From contig JAISRD010000212.1 of assembly GCA_031273835.1 (NCBI GenBank), forward strand, positions 1-15,037: a stretch of DNA of 15,037 nt, given 5' to 3'. The notes beneath the pieces were generated by a model. That model saw only the letters and a program-made list of their open reading frames with translations. It did no database searches and was not told the origin of the DNA. The stretch's first letter is position 1, and every line of letters begins with the position of its first letter. The position numbers and the translations under genes are program-made. Source of the stretch: Treponema sp. (GTDB taxonomy: Bacteria > Spirochaetota > Spirochaetia > Treponematales > Breznakiellaceae). Shown piece after piece: positions 1 to 7,751 of the stretch.

Positions 1-466
1 TTATCTCCCCTTCAAGGCCCCCGGCGAAAACATAACGGCTCCCCGGCCTGCGGCGTTTGGCCTTTTTTACCATGGCCTGCCAGGTATGGGAGGCGCATCT
101 CCTTATCAAAAGGAATTCCCCCTCCTTCCCGGTATCCCGGGAAATTCCCACAAGACGGGCCCGGCGGACCCGGGAATTGTTAAACACCAGCAAGGGCTTC
201 CCTGTGGGAAGACCCGGTTTCCTCAGGGGAAGCCGCCCGGCGGCGAGGCCCGCTGGGCCGGAACCGGAAGAGACGCCGGAGGGGCCGGCGGACGCGGCCC
301 CGAAAACGGGGGCGGTGAGGATTTCCGGCAGCTCCTCAACCAGACGGTGCCGCCGCTTTCCGGAGGCCCGGTCGAGCACCATGAGGCGGCTCCGGCCCCG
401 GACAGGGGGCGGATACTGGGCGATGAGGGATTCGGGCAGATCAAACAGAAAATCGGCGGTTTTCAC
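1..466 (-). CDS. queA: tRNA preQ1(34) S-adenosylmethionine ribosyltransferase-isomerase QueA, N-terminal part (cut by window edge)
   Basis: QueA transfers and isomerises the ribosyl part of SAM onto preQ1 at tRNA position 34 to give epoxyqueuosine, in the cytoplasm. I translated this frame by hand: it is open for 155 codons from a GTG at 466-464 to the window edge. It shows the family N-terminus (KTADFLFDLPESLIAQ, residues 2-17; SRLMVLDRASG, 26-36) and the conserved strand LLVFNNSRVRRARL (92-105). The GTG lies inside the ruvB end (overlap GTGA), the usual tight ruvB-queA coupling. An oddity is an extra stretch of roughly 35 residues rich in Gly, Ala, Ser and Pro (about 52-90), where the family normally has a short link ending in PGD. 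The C-terminal half, including most of the catalytic region, lies outside the window. The identification is firm; the exact start is likely but not proven. Confidence 0.88.
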   Translation of the reverse strand, partial: MKTADFLFDLPESLIAQYPPPVRGRSRLMVLDRASGKRRHRLVEELPEILTAPVFGAASAGPSGVSSGSGPAGLAAGRLPLRKPGLPTGKPLLVFNNSRVRRARLVGISRDTGKEGEFLLIRRCASHTWQAMVKKAKRRRPGSRYVFAGGLEGEI

Positions 467-1530
467 GGCGGGAAGGAGAACAGGCCGGGAGCCGCGGCGG
501 CGTCCCGTTTCAGGTTGAGGTGGCTGTAGGCCAGGCCGGTTACCATGCGGCCCCGGGGAGTACGCTGGATCAGGCCCGCCTGGATCAGGTAGGGCTCGTA
601 GTAGTCCTCAAGGGTGTCCACCGTTTCCCCCACCGAAATGGCAAGGGTCTCCGCCCCCACGGGGCCTCCGGCATAGCGTTCGATGATTATCCGCAGTATC
701 TCCCGGTCATGGCGCTCCAGGCCCAGCCCGTCTATCTCAAGCCGCCTGAGCCCTTCAATTACCGCCGCCTTTGTGATACGCCCCGGGGCGCCGGATTTTC
801 CGCCGGGTCCCAGGATCTGGGCGAAATCCCGCATACGGCGGAGGAGCCGGTTCACCACCCTGGGGGTGCCCCTGGCGGAAGCGGCCAGAAGCTCCGCGGC
901 GTCATCGTCTATGGCGGTCTTCAGTATGCCCGCCGAGCGGCGTACTATGGCCTCCATATCGGCCTTTTCATAGAAACTAAAACGGCAGGTAATGCCGAAG
1001 CGGCTTACCAGGGGGCTTGAAACATTCCCCGCCTTGGTGGTCGCCCCCACCAGGGTAAAGCGGGGTATGCCTATCCTGATATTCCTCGCCCCCGGCCCCT
1101 GGCCGATTATCCAGTCAAGTTCATAATCTTCCATAGCGATGTAGAGCATCTCTTCAATGGCCGGCTTAAGGCGGTGGATCTCGTCGATAAAAAAAACATC
1201 CTTTTCCTTGAGCTTGGTAAGTATCCCCGCCAGATCCTTGGGTTTGTCCAGGGCCGGCGCGGAGGTAACGTTAAAATCCGTCCCAAGCTCGTGGGCCACC
1301 ACCTGGGCCAGGGTGGTTTTTCCAAGTCCCGGAGGGCCGATAAGAAAAAGATGATCGAGGCTTTCGTTCCGTTCCCTGGCGGCGGAAATAAACACCGCCA
1401 GGTTTTCCTTCATCGCCGCCTGTCCGAGAAATTCCCTTAAGGTCCTGGGCCTTAAGGAAAGATCCCCTTCGTCCTCTTCCAGGACTTTCTCGGGGTGGAC
1501 TATGCCCGGAACCGGATTTGCCTCTTCCAT
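463..1530 (-). CDS. ruvB: Holliday junction branch-migration ATPase RuvB
   Basis: RuvB is the hexameric AAA+ motor that, with RuvA, drives branch migration of Holliday junctions during recombinational repair. The 355-residue product is close to the usual length of 330-350. Visible motifs are Walker A GPPGLGKT (65-72), Walker B FFIDEIHR (113-120), the beta-hairpin region around ELDWIIGQGPGARNIRI (137-153), sensor GATT (162-165), the arginine finger in SRFG (176-179) and the C-terminal winged helix with DYYEPYLIQ and TPRGR. It starts 9 nt after the uridine phosphorylase stop, with no well-placed Shine-Dalgarno. A 7-bp hairpin lies just before the ATG, so translational coupling to the upstream gene is plausible. 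Its partner ruvA lies about 5.6 kb upstream on the same strand, separated by the nucleoside cassette. Confidence 0.97.
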   Translation of the reverse strand: MEEANPVPGIVHPEKVLEEDEGDLSLRPRTLREFLGQAAMKENLAVFISAARERNESLDHLFLIGPPGLGKTTLAQVVAHELGTDFNVTSAPALDKPKDLAGILTKLKEKDVFFIDEIHRLKPAIEEMLYIAMEDYELDWIIGQGPGARNIRIGIPRFTLVGATTKAGNVSSPLVSRFGITCRFSFYEKADMEAIVRRSAGILKTAIDDDAAELLAASARGTPRVVNRLLRRMRDFAQILGPGGKSGAPGRITKAAVIEGLRRLEIDGLGLERHDREILRIIIERYAGGPVGAETLAISVGETVDTLEDYYEPYLIQAGLIQRTPRGRMVTGLAYSHLNLKRDAAAAPGLFSFPP

Positions 1531-1531
1531 G

Positions 1532-1550
1532 GGGAAGGCTTACCCTTCCC
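1532..1550 (-). other. Small hairpin at the uridine phosphorylase-ruvB junction
   Basis: Arms GGGAAGG and CCTTCCC (7 bp) enclose a 5-nt loop that holds the TAA stop of the upstream gene. The 3' arm ends one base before the ruvB ATG. The only purine-rich Shine-Dalgarno-like run near ruvB is in the 5' arm, so the hairpin could mask it until a ribosome finishing the upstream gene opens it. The structure is seen in the sequence; the function is inference. Confidence 0.4.
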
Positions 1551-2292
1551 GCTCAATTAAAATACGAAGGGCCTCCACCGCCGTCTTAATGGCGGGGCTT
1601 GTGTCATGGCAGTGGGGATTGTCCAGGCCCTGCCTTTCCCGTTCCTGGTTCCAAACCACGTTGAGAACACAGCCCGCCCGGGCGCCCAGTATTTGGCTTA
1701 CAATGTAGAGGGTGGAACTTTCCATCTCCGAGGCAAGGCAGCCCGCCTTGATCCAGGCCTCCCACTTATCCCTTAACTCATACCCCGCGGGCATGCGGCC
1801 GGGGCTGTGCTGGCCGTAGAAGGAATCCTTACACTGGACGATTCCCGCGTGCCGCCGGACCCCCAAATTTTTGGCGGCCTCCACCAGCGCGTTGGTTATA
1901 TCGATGTTCGCCACCGCGGGAAATTCGATGGGGACGTATTCTTTTGTGGTCCCCTCCATGCGTATGGCCCCGGTGGCGATAACCACGTCCCCCCCCGTTA
2001 CGGGGACCGCCATGCCCCCGCAGGTACCGACGCGGATAAAATTTTTTACCCCCGTCTGAAACAGTTCTTCCACGGCGATGGCCGTGGAGGGCCCCCCCAT
2101 GCCGGTGGACATCACCATCACTGTTTTTCCGGCAAGTTCCCCCAGATAAGCGGTATATTCCCGGTTCCGGTGGTAGAAGCGCGGATTTTCCAGGAAGGCG
2201 GCGATTTTTTCAACCCGCCCCGGATCGCCGGGAAGTATCGCGTAGGACGCCCCGTGGGTATCGTCGAAATCAACGTGGTAGCATTTTTCCAC
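1540..2292 (-). CDS. udp: Uridine phosphorylase (NP-I nucleoside phosphorylase family)
   Basis: This enzyme phosphorolyses uridine, or a related nucleoside, to base plus ribose-1-phosphate in the cytoplasm. At 250 residues it matches the family length. Conserved elements follow the Udp order: GDPGRV (22-27, phosphate site), GMGGPS (64-69), RVGTCGG (87-93, phosphate Arg), FYGQHSPGRM (158-167; the Gln and Arg correspond to the uracil-binding pair of Escherichia coli Udp) and SEMESS (188-193, ribose site). The start is GTG at 2292-2290, preceded by AAGGAG at 6-nt spacing. It lies 10 nt after the permease stop, so it is the intracellular step of the nucleoside uptake operon. The transporter resembles a purine-nucleoside system, so the true substrate range may include purine nucleosides; the base-binding motif favours uridine. 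Confidence 0.9.
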   Translation of the reverse strand: MEKCYHVDFDDTHGASYAILPGDPGRVEKIAAFLENPRFYHRNREYTAYLGELAGKTVMVMSTGMGGPSTAIAVEELFQTGVKNFIRVGTCGGMAVPVTGGDVVIATGAIRMEGTTKEYVPIEFPAVANIDITNALVEAAKNLGVRRHAGIVQCKDSFYGQHSPGRMPAGYELRDKWEAWIKAGCLASEMESSTLYIVSQILGARAGCVLNVVWNQERERQGLDNPHCHDTSPAIKTAVEALRILIEREG

Positions 2293-2302
2293 AAACAGCT
2301 CC

Positions 2303-3262
2303 TTATCTGCTTCCCTTGTCGTAGGGAATACCCTCGGCCTTGGGGGCCTGGGATTTTCTCGATGTAAAGGCCAATACCACCAGGGTGGCGATATAGGGGA
2401 TCATCTTGTACACATAGCTGGGCACGGGGATGTTTTTCATAAAACTGATCCCCGAATAGGAAGACGCGACGGCCTTCATGAGGCCGAAGAAAAAGGCGGC
2501 GATTAAAATACGTCCGGGCCTCCACTGCCCGAAGATCAGCACCGCCAGGGCGAGAAAACCGTAGCCGGAAACTTCGGCGTTGAATTGGGTTGAGGTGGGG
2601 ATGATAAAGACCAGGCCCCCCAATCCCGCCAGGGCCCCGGAGAGCATCACACCGGCGTAGCGCATACGGTACACGTTGATCCCCGCGGCGTCCGCCGCCT
2701 GGGGATGTTCCCCGCAGGAACGCAGCCTAAGGCCGAAACGGGTCTTGTAGAGCAGCAGCGCCGAAGCTATGAGGATAATGAAGCCCAGATAGGTGGTGAT
2801 ATAGGTATTCTGAAAAAACAGGGGGCCCATGAGGGGAATACTCCCCAGTACGGGGGCCTTTTCGATGCGAAACTGGTTGACAAAGGGGATCTGCTGCACC
2901 GTGCGTATCATGCGGGCAATGTAGATCGAGATGGCCGGGGCAAGCATATTTATCGCCGTACCGCTGATGATCTGATCCGCCTTCATGTTGATCGAGGCAT
3001 AGCCGTGGAGCAGCGATACGAGAACCCCCGTAAGGGCGGACACAAGAACCGCAAGGAACAGAATGGGCTGGCCGGGGACGGCGTCCTGGAAGGTGCTGAT
3101 AAAGAGCACCCCCGCAAAGGCCCCCAGTATCATGATCCCCTCCAGGGCTATGTTGATCACCCCGCTCCGTTCGGAAAACATCCCCCCCAGGGCTACAATC
3201 AAAAGGGGAATCGAAAAAAACATGGTCTGCTGGATAAGAAAATACAGTACGCTCATGATCAT
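2303..3262 (-). CDS. Nucleoside ABC transporter permease (second permease, PnrE/NupQ type)
   Basis: This is an inner-membrane channel subunit of a type I importer in the BPD_transp_2 family. The 319-residue protein is strongly hydrophobic with about 8-9 membrane segments. It carries the family signature GGMFSERSGVINIALEGIMI (27-46) and the ATPase-docking loop LRSCGEHPQAADAAGINVYRMR (182-203). The first ATG overlaps the previous stop by 4 nt (ATGA). A second in-frame ATG at 3256 has an AAGGG run at 6-nt spacing and may be the true start, giving 317 residues. It should form a heterodimer with the permease encoded just upstream and be powered by the two-domain ATPase. Confidence 0.92.
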   Translation of the reverse strand: MIMSVLYFLIQQTMFFSIPLLIVALGGMFSERSGVINIALEGIMILGAFAGVLFISTFQDAVPGQPILFLAVLVSALTGVLVSLLHGYASINMKADQIISGTAINMLAPAISIYIARMIRTVQQIPFVNQFRIEKAPVLGSIPLMGPLFFQNTYITTYLGFIILIASALLLYKTRFGLRLRSCGEHPQAADAAGINVYRMRYAGVMLSGALAGLGGLVFIIPTSTQFNAEVSGYGFLALAVLIFGQWRPGRILIAAFFFGLMKAVASSYSGISFMKNIPVPSYVYKMIPYIATLVVLAFTSRKSQAPKAEGIPYDKGSR

Positions 3263-4353
3263 CCCTTAACCCTGTGGGCCCGCAGGGAATTGAAGAAACC
3301 CCTTATGAGCAGCGCGAAGGCGCTGAAATAGATAATTACCGCGATGATAATCTCGATAACCTGGGGGGCGTAATTGTAGAGCTGCATATTGAAGCCCCCC
3401 ACATTGAGGTAGGCGATAAGGAGACCGGAAAAAATTATACCCAGGGGATTGTTAAGCCCCAGCAGGGCCACGGGGATACCGTTAAAGCCCTCGGGGGCAA
3501 GCACATCCACCACGGTAATACCCTTGCCGGAACCGGCCAGATAGAGGAGGGCCCCGCCGAGACCCGCCATGGCGCCGGCTATCACCATGGAAGCCACAAT
3601 ACTGCGCCGTTCGTTGATCCCCGCATAGCGGGCCGCCTCGCGGTTGAACCCGCAGGCCTTGAGTTCATAGCCGAAGCTTGTCTTTTCCAGGATGATGTAG
3701 ATCACCACGGCAAAGATAAGCGCCAGGAATATGCCGCTGTTGGCGCTTGATACGTTGTTCCCCTCCCGAAAGATCTGGTCCAGCCCCATCTTGGGAAGGT
3801 TCGCCGCGTTCACCACCCGCATACTTTGATTCTTGAGGGGGTCGAAGATGGTTTTGGTGATAAGGAAGTTCACCATATACATGCCTATATAATTCATCAT
3901 GATACAGGCAATAACCTCGTTGACGTTAAAGTAGGCCTTTAGGAAACCCGGTATGCTTCCCCAAAGGGCGCCCGCGAGCATGGCCGCCAAAAGGGCGCCT
4001 ATCCAGTGGAGATGGCCGGGGAGGAAGCTGCACTTAACGCCCACAAGAACCGCCGTATAGGCCCCCACGATGAACTGGCCCGACGCGCCGATATTAAAGA
4101 GCCCGGTCCTGCTGGAAAAACCCACCGAAAGGCCCGTCATAATGATAGGCGTGGCAAAGTAAAATACCTGGCCCATGTCCCGCCTGTTGGCAAATCCCCC
4201 GCTGAGTATGGCCCCGAAGCCCCCGAGGGCCTGGGAAGCGTTGCTTACCAGGAGGATCAAAAAACCCACCAGAAGCCCCACCAGGATAGCCGTCAGTGAA
4301 GAAAGTACATTAACCGAGGAAGCGCCGAGCAGCTTCTTGTTCATCTTTTCCAT
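3259..4353 (-). CDS. Nucleoside ABC transporter permease (first permease, PnrD/NupP type)
   Basis: This inner-membrane permease subunit of the same importer has 364 residues. It has an N-terminal membrane segment (about 15-40), the motif SSRTGLFNIGASGQFIVGAY (81-100) corresponding to the SERSGV..NIALEG signature of its partner, and a cytoplasmic docking loop with GYELKACGFNREAARYAGIN. Extra hydrophobic stretches suggest 9-10 membrane helices. Its ATG shares its first A with the last base of the ATPase stop (TGATG), and its own stop overlaps the next permease start, the signature of stoichiometric translation. The order ATPase, larger permease, smaller permease is typical of the Pnr, Nup and Yuf nucleoside systems. 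Confidence 0.92.
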   Translation of the reverse strand: MEKMNKKLLGASSVNVLSSLTAILVGLLVGFLILLVSNASQALGGFGAILSGGFANRRDMGQVFYFATPIIMTGLSVGFSSRTGLFNIGASGQFIVGAYTAVLVGVKCSFLPGHLHWIGALLAAMLAGALWGSIPGFLKAYFNVNEVIACIMMNYIGMYMVNFLITKTIFDPLKNQSMRVVNAANLPKMGLDQIFREGNNVSSANSGIFLALIFAVVIYIILEKTSFGYELKACGFNREAARYAGINERRSIVASMVIAGAMAGLGGALLYLAGSGKGITVVDVLAPEGFNGIPVALLGLNNPLGIIFSGLLIAYLNVGGFNMQLYNYAPQVIEIIIAVIIYFSAFALLIRGFFNSLRAHRVKG

Positions 4354-5879
4354 CAGGCCCTCTCCCTTTTTTTGGAACCGGCCATATAGAGCCCCAGTTC
4401 CTGATAGCTTGCCTCTTTCGGCTTAACATCCGCCACAATGGCCCCCTCATAGATCACCAGAATACGGTCGCTTACATCCATGACTTCGTCAAGTTCCAGG
4501 GATACGAGAAGGACCCCCTTGCCGTTGGAACGTTCCGCCACCAGCCGCCGGTGGATATACTCAATGGCCCCCACGTCCAAACCCCTGGTGGGCTGTACCG
4601 CCACCAGCAGCGGGGAACCCCTGTCTATCTCCCTGGCTATGATCGCCTTTTGCTGATTACCCCCGGACATGCTGCGGGCAATGGTCCGCGCCCCCTGGCC
4701 GCTGCGTATGTCGAAGCGGTCTATCAGGGAATCGGCATAGTGGTATATTTCATTGAATTTAAGGAAGCCCCCCTTTTGGAAGCGGGGGGAAAAATAGCTT
4801 TGGAGTACCAGGTTAAAGGCAAGGTTATAATCCAGCACAAGGCCGTGCCGGTGCCTGTCCTCGGGGATGTGGGCCAAACCGGACAGGCCCCTGCCCCGTA
4901 TATCGTCCCGGGTAATTTCCCTGCCCTCAAGGGTTATGCGGCCCCCCTCGGCGCTCAGCATGCCGGCCAGGGCGTATACCAGTTCCTGCTGTCCGTTTCC
5001 GTCGATGCCGGCGATACAGACGATCTCCCCTTCCCGCACCTGGAAACTCACGTCGTCCACCAGGGCCTTGCCGTGGGTCTTGCTCCGTACCGTAAGGTGT
5101 TCCACTTCCAGGATCACCCTGCCCGGCTCACGGTCGTCCTTTTCCACCGAAAGGCTCACCTGCCGGCCCACCATCATTTCAGAGAGTTTTTCCTTGGAGC
5201 TCTCCGCCACATCCACGGTTCCGATATATTTACCCTTCCGCAAAACCGTACAACGGTCGGCGGCGGCCTTGATTTCATTTAATTTATGGGTGATGAACAG
5301 GATCGATTTACCCTCGGCCACAAGGTCCTTCATTATCCTGATAAGCTCCTCGATTTCCTGGGGGGTCAGCACCGCCGTGGGCTCGTCGAAGATCAGTATC
5401 TCGTTTTCCCGGTACAGCATTTTTAGAATTTCAACCCGCTGCTGCATACCCACGGTAATGTCCGAGATCAGCGCGTCGGGATCGATTTCAAGCTTATAAC
5501 GCCTGGATAATTCGACCACCTGCCTGCGGGCGTTGTCCAGCTTGAGGAGGCCGTTTTTGGTAGTTTCCACCCCCAGGATGATATTCTCAAGGACGGTAAA
5601 ATTATGTACCAGCTTGAAGTGCTGGTGTACCATGCCTATCCCCAGGCGGGTCGCGTCATTGGGGCCGTGGATATGTACCGTCCGGCCGTTCTTTTTTATC
5701 TCCCCCTTTTCAGGCCGGTAGAGGCCGAAAAGTACGCTCATCAGGGTAGACTTTCCCGCGCCGTTTTCTCCCAGGAGGGCGTGAATTTCCCCTTTTTTCA
5801 GTTGAAGGGTAATGTTATCGTTGGCGACGATACCGGGAAATTCCTTGGTGATACCGCACATTTCAATAAGGTAATCCAT
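4353..5879 (-). CDS. Nucleoside ABC transporter ATP-binding protein, two ABC domains (PnrC/NupO/RbsA-like)
   Basis: This cytoplasmic ATPase energises the nucleoside importer. The 508-residue chain has two ABC domains. The first has a complete Walker A GENGAGKST (37-45), the Q-loop in MVHQHF (83-88), the degenerate signature TVGMQQ (142-147) and Walker B ILIFDEPT (161-168). The second has a degenerate P-loop GIDGNGQQE (291-299) lacking the Lys, a good signature SGGNQQ (405-410) and the variant Walker B LLVAVQPTRGLD. This asymmetry, with one competent and one degenerate site, is normal for the RbsA/NupO class. The ATG has GGAGG 8 nt upstream. It follows the binding-protein gene after a 72-nt gap that holds a hairpin terminator. 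Confidence 0.94.
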   Translation of the reverse strand: MDYLIEMCGITKEFPGIVANDNITLQLKKGEIHALLGENGAGKSTLMSVLFGLYRPEKGEIKKNGRTVHIHGPNDATRLGIGMVHQHFKLVHNFTVLENIILGVETTKNGLLKLDNARRQVVELSRRYKLEIDPDALISDITVGMQQRVEILKMLYRENEILIFDEPTAVLTPQEIEELIRIMKDLVAEGKSILFITHKLNEIKAAADRCTVLRKGKYIGTVDVAESSKEKLSEMMVGRQVSLSVEKDDREPGRVILEVEHLTVRSKTHGKALVDDVSFQVREGEIVCIAGIDGNGQQELVYALAGMLSAEGGRITLEGREITRDDIRGRGLSGLAHIPEDRHRHGLVLDYNLAFNLVLQSYFSPRFQKGGFLKFNEIYHYADSLIDRFDIRSGQGARTIARSMSGGNQQKAIIAREIDRGSPLLVAVQPTRGLDVGAIEYIHRRLVAERSNGKGVLLVSLELDEVMDVSDRILVIYEGAIVADVKPKEASYQELGLYMAGSKKRERA

Positions 5880-5901
5880 CGTCGCAGCCTCCTCTTTTTG
5901 G

Positions 5902-5938
5902 AAAAAGGAATTCCATCCTTAATTAAGGATGGAATTCC
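5902..5938 (-). terminator. Perfect palindrome plus T-run: likely attenuating terminator between binding-protein and transporter genes
   Basis: Positions 5907-5938 form a perfect 32-nt inverted repeat, GGAATTCCATCCTTAA followed directly by its reverse complement. In the direction of transcription (minus) it is followed at once by TTTTT (5906-5902). It begins 13 nt after the lipoprotein stop. A hairpin of about 14 bp with a short AT loop and a T-tract fits an intrinsic terminator. Because the downstream genes have no other obvious promoter, partial read-through would give more binding protein than transporter. The opposite strand also ends in a T-run (5942-5948), but nothing is seen transcribed that way. 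Confidence 0.75.
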
Positions 5939-5951
5939 CCGTTTTTTTAGA

Positions 5952-7055
5952 TCATTTCACCTCGGTAACCCTGGTGATGGTTACGGGGACCCTGGAGGGA
6001 CTCCCCGTGTCGTTGCCGTCAAGCAGATCCATACGGGGAATACTGCCCGACGCGATGGTCCTGTAGATGGCGTCATAATCGGCCCGGCTGAATTTTTCAA
6101 ACTTGGAACTTTCCATGGGAAGCCCCACGCCGTCATTATCCGCCGAAAGAACCAAAACCTGGCCTCCGGGGAAATTCCCGTCGTAATAGGCGGCAATACA
6201 GGAATAAACCGAGGGCCGCAGGCCCTTGGTGGCCGAGGTGATCACCGTGGGAGATTCGGAGGACTGATCGACATCCACGCCGATAACCTTTTTGCCCGCC
6301 TGCTCCGCGGCGGCCATGACCGAGTTGCCCACCGCTCCGCCGCAGGCAAAGATCACTTCCACGCCGTTATTGTACCACGAAGCGGCCAGGGCCTGGGCTT
6401 CAGGCGAGGCGGCAAAGGCGCCGGTATAATGATAGTTAACCGTAACCGAACCGGGGGCGAGGCCCAATTCGGCGGCGGCATATTCGGCGCCCTGGATAAA
6501 GCCGTAACCGAAACGGACCACCGCGGGAACCGCCATACCGCCCACAAAGCCCAGCTTGGTATTGCCGTCCTTAACGGCGGCATAGCCCGCCAGGAAACCG
6601 GCCTGGTCCTCGGCATAGGTAATGCCTACCGTATTAGCGCCGGTCTTAAACTGGCTGTAATCGGCGTTGTGGGGCGACCCATCGACCAGGATAAAGTTAA
6701 CCTCCGGGTACCGGTCCTGGGCGGTAAAAACCGGCGCCTCAAAGAGAAAGCCGGGGGTTACAATTACCTTGGCTCCGCCCTTGACGGCAAGATCGATGGC
6801 CGAAAGATAGGCGTCATCGCTCTGCTCCGAGGGCTGATAGTACTTGTGGGTAATACCCTTTTCCTCGGCATACTGGACCAGCCCCTCCCAGGAACCCTGG
6901 TTAAAGGACTTGTCGTCAATGGTACCAAGGTCGGTTATCAGCGCAAGCTCAAAAGTCTCCCCGGCGGCCTCCTCGGGGCTTTTCCCCCCGCCGCCGCAGG
7001 CGGCCAGTAAAACCACGGTACACAGCGCCAAAACGGCAACAATACTCTTTTTCAT
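5952..7055 (-). CDS. BMP/PnrA-family nucleoside-binding lipoprotein
   Basis: This is the substrate-binding lipoprotein of the ABC importer, in the BMP family that includes Treponema pallidum PnrA (TmpC). It is predicted to be anchored outside the cytoplasmic membrane. I chose the ATG at 7055 because GGAGG lies 5 nt upstream and the resulting N-terminus is a typical lipoprotein signal: two Lys, a hydrophobic stretch, then the lipobox LLAAC with Cys20. An in-frame ATG at 7088 would add 11 charged residues and overlaps the predicted -10 box. From 7055 the protein has 367 residues. After a Gly-rich linker come the family motifs ALITDLGTIDDKSFNQGSWEG, LGFVGGM and VIGVDVDQSS. The two-lobed fold and next-door ATPase and permeases support nucleoside uptake; purine specificity is inferred from PnrA only. 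Confidence 0.93.
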   Translation of the reverse strand: MKKSIVAVLALCTVVLLAACGGGGKSPEEAAGETFELALITDLGTIDDKSFNQGSWEGLVQYAEEKGITHKYYQPSEQSDDAYLSAIDLAVKGGAKVIVTPGFLFEAPVFTAQDRYPEVNFILVDGSPHNADYSQFKTGANTVGITYAEDQAGFLAGYAAVKDGNTKLGFVGGMAVPAVVRFGYGFIQGAEYAAAELGLAPGSVTVNYHYTGAFAASPEAQALAASWYNNGVEVIFACGGAVGNSVMAAAEQAGKKVIGVDVDQSSESPTVITSATKGLRPSVYSCIAAYYDGNFPGGQVLVLSADNDGVGLPMESSKFEKFSRADYDAIYRTIASGSIPRMDLLDGNDTGSPSRVPVTITRVTEVK

Positions 7056-7086
7056 CATTTCCTCCATGACAGTTTTTTCTTTTTTC

Positions 7087-7115
7087 ATAGTACGGAAACC
7101 GTTCCCGCCTATGAA
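7087..7115 (-). promoter_or_regulatory. Candidate promoter of the nucleoside-binding lipoprotein gene
   Basis: On the minus strand TTCATA (7115-7110, 4 of 6 matches to TTGACA) and TACTAT (7092-7087, 4 of 6 to TATAAT) are 17 nt apart. This predicts a leader of about 25 nt containing GGAGG before the ATG at 7055. It is a modest match found by eye. A competing -35, TTGACG near the ruvA stop, has no good partner. Confidence 0.4.
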
Positions 7116-7154
7116 AACCTTCTTTCTAAAGCTTAGGAGAAAAAAAAACTACCG

Positions 7155-7745
7155 TCAACTGCTCAAAGCGACAATGGCCCCGCGGAAAAGCTGCTTTTCC
7201 CTTTCTTCCCCGCTTATCCCCACGGGGAGGGCCGCTTCCGCCTTTTTCAGGGCCTCCGCCGCCAGCCGCCTGTCGTAGCCCATCCCGGCAAGGGCCTCCA
7301 GCAGATCGGCGTAGGGGCCGGAAGAGGCGGCGGCCGGGGACGAAAAGGCCAGTTTTCCCCTGAGGGCCAGGAGCATCTTCTGGGCGGTTTTTTTGCCGAG
7401 GCCGGGAACCGCCTCAAGCCGGGCCAGATCCTCCTGTTCCAGGGCCGCTTCCAGTTCGGCCTGGCCTATGCCCCCCATGATTTTAACCGCCCCCCTGGGG
7501 CCTATGCCCTCCACCTTGAGCAATTCCAGGAAGGTTGATCGGCGTCCGCTGTCGGCAAAGCCGTAGAGCCGCATCTGATCCTCCTTGTGGTAAAGCCAGG
7601 TGTATACCCTTCCCTCCGAACCCGCCGGGGGCAGGGCGGAAAGATCCACGGCGGGCACCGAAAGTTCCCACTCTATACCCCCGGTTTCAAGGCACAGGGT
7701 ATCGGAACCCTTTTCGGTTATGACCCCCCGGATACTGTTAAACAT
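7155..7745 (-). CDS. ruvA: Holliday junction DNA-binding protein RuvA
   Basis: RuvA binds the four-way junction as a tetramer and recruits RuvB. The 196-residue product matches the family length. Visible parts are the N-terminal OB-fold domain (about 1-63, with WLYHKEDQMRLYGF), two helix-hairpin-helix motifs (VEGIGPRGA at 78-86 and VPGLGKKTA at 113-121), a variable Ala/Ser linker (about 132-144), and the C-terminal RuvB-contacting domain (about 145-196). The ATG at 7745 has no Shine-Dalgarno; a TATAGT box ends 6 nt before it. It is the first gene of a leftward run that continues through the nucleoside cassette to ruvB and queA, and it is divergent from the DtxR-like gene. Confidence 0.96.
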   Translation of the reverse strand: MFNSIRGVITEKGSDTLCLETGGIEWELSVPAVDLSALPPAGSEGRVYTWLYHKEDQMRLYGFADSGRRSTFLELLKVEGIGPRGAVKIMGGIGQAELEAALEQEDLARLEAVPGLGKKTAQKMLLALRGKLAFSSPAAASSGPYADLLEALAGMGYDRRLAAEALKKAEAALPVGISGEEREKQLFRGAIVALSS

Positions 7746-7751
7746 GGGAAA

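Noticed and set aside
57..529. Three frames in the first 530 bases (two plus, one minus) that could pass for genes
   Set aside because: The queA frame from GTG 466 runs through the whole stretch with conserved QueA motifs; the others are low-complexity shadows.
5604..7010. 468-codon open frame on the plus strand
   Set aside because: It lies opposite the ABC ATPase and the lipoprotein genes, spans their intergenic terminator, shows no family motifs and reflects the codon bias of the genes on the other strand.
7056..7088. Upstream ATG at 7088 as start of the lipoprotein
   Set aside because: It would put 11 mostly charged residues before the signal peptide, has no ribosome site at proper distance and overlaps the candidate -10 box.
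7113..7160. TTGACG at the end of ruvA as a -35 for the lipoprotein gene
   Set aside because: At 16-18 nt spacing the -10 positions (TAAGCT, AAGCTT) match poorly. The TTCATA/TACTAT pair closer to the gene fits better with the chosen start.
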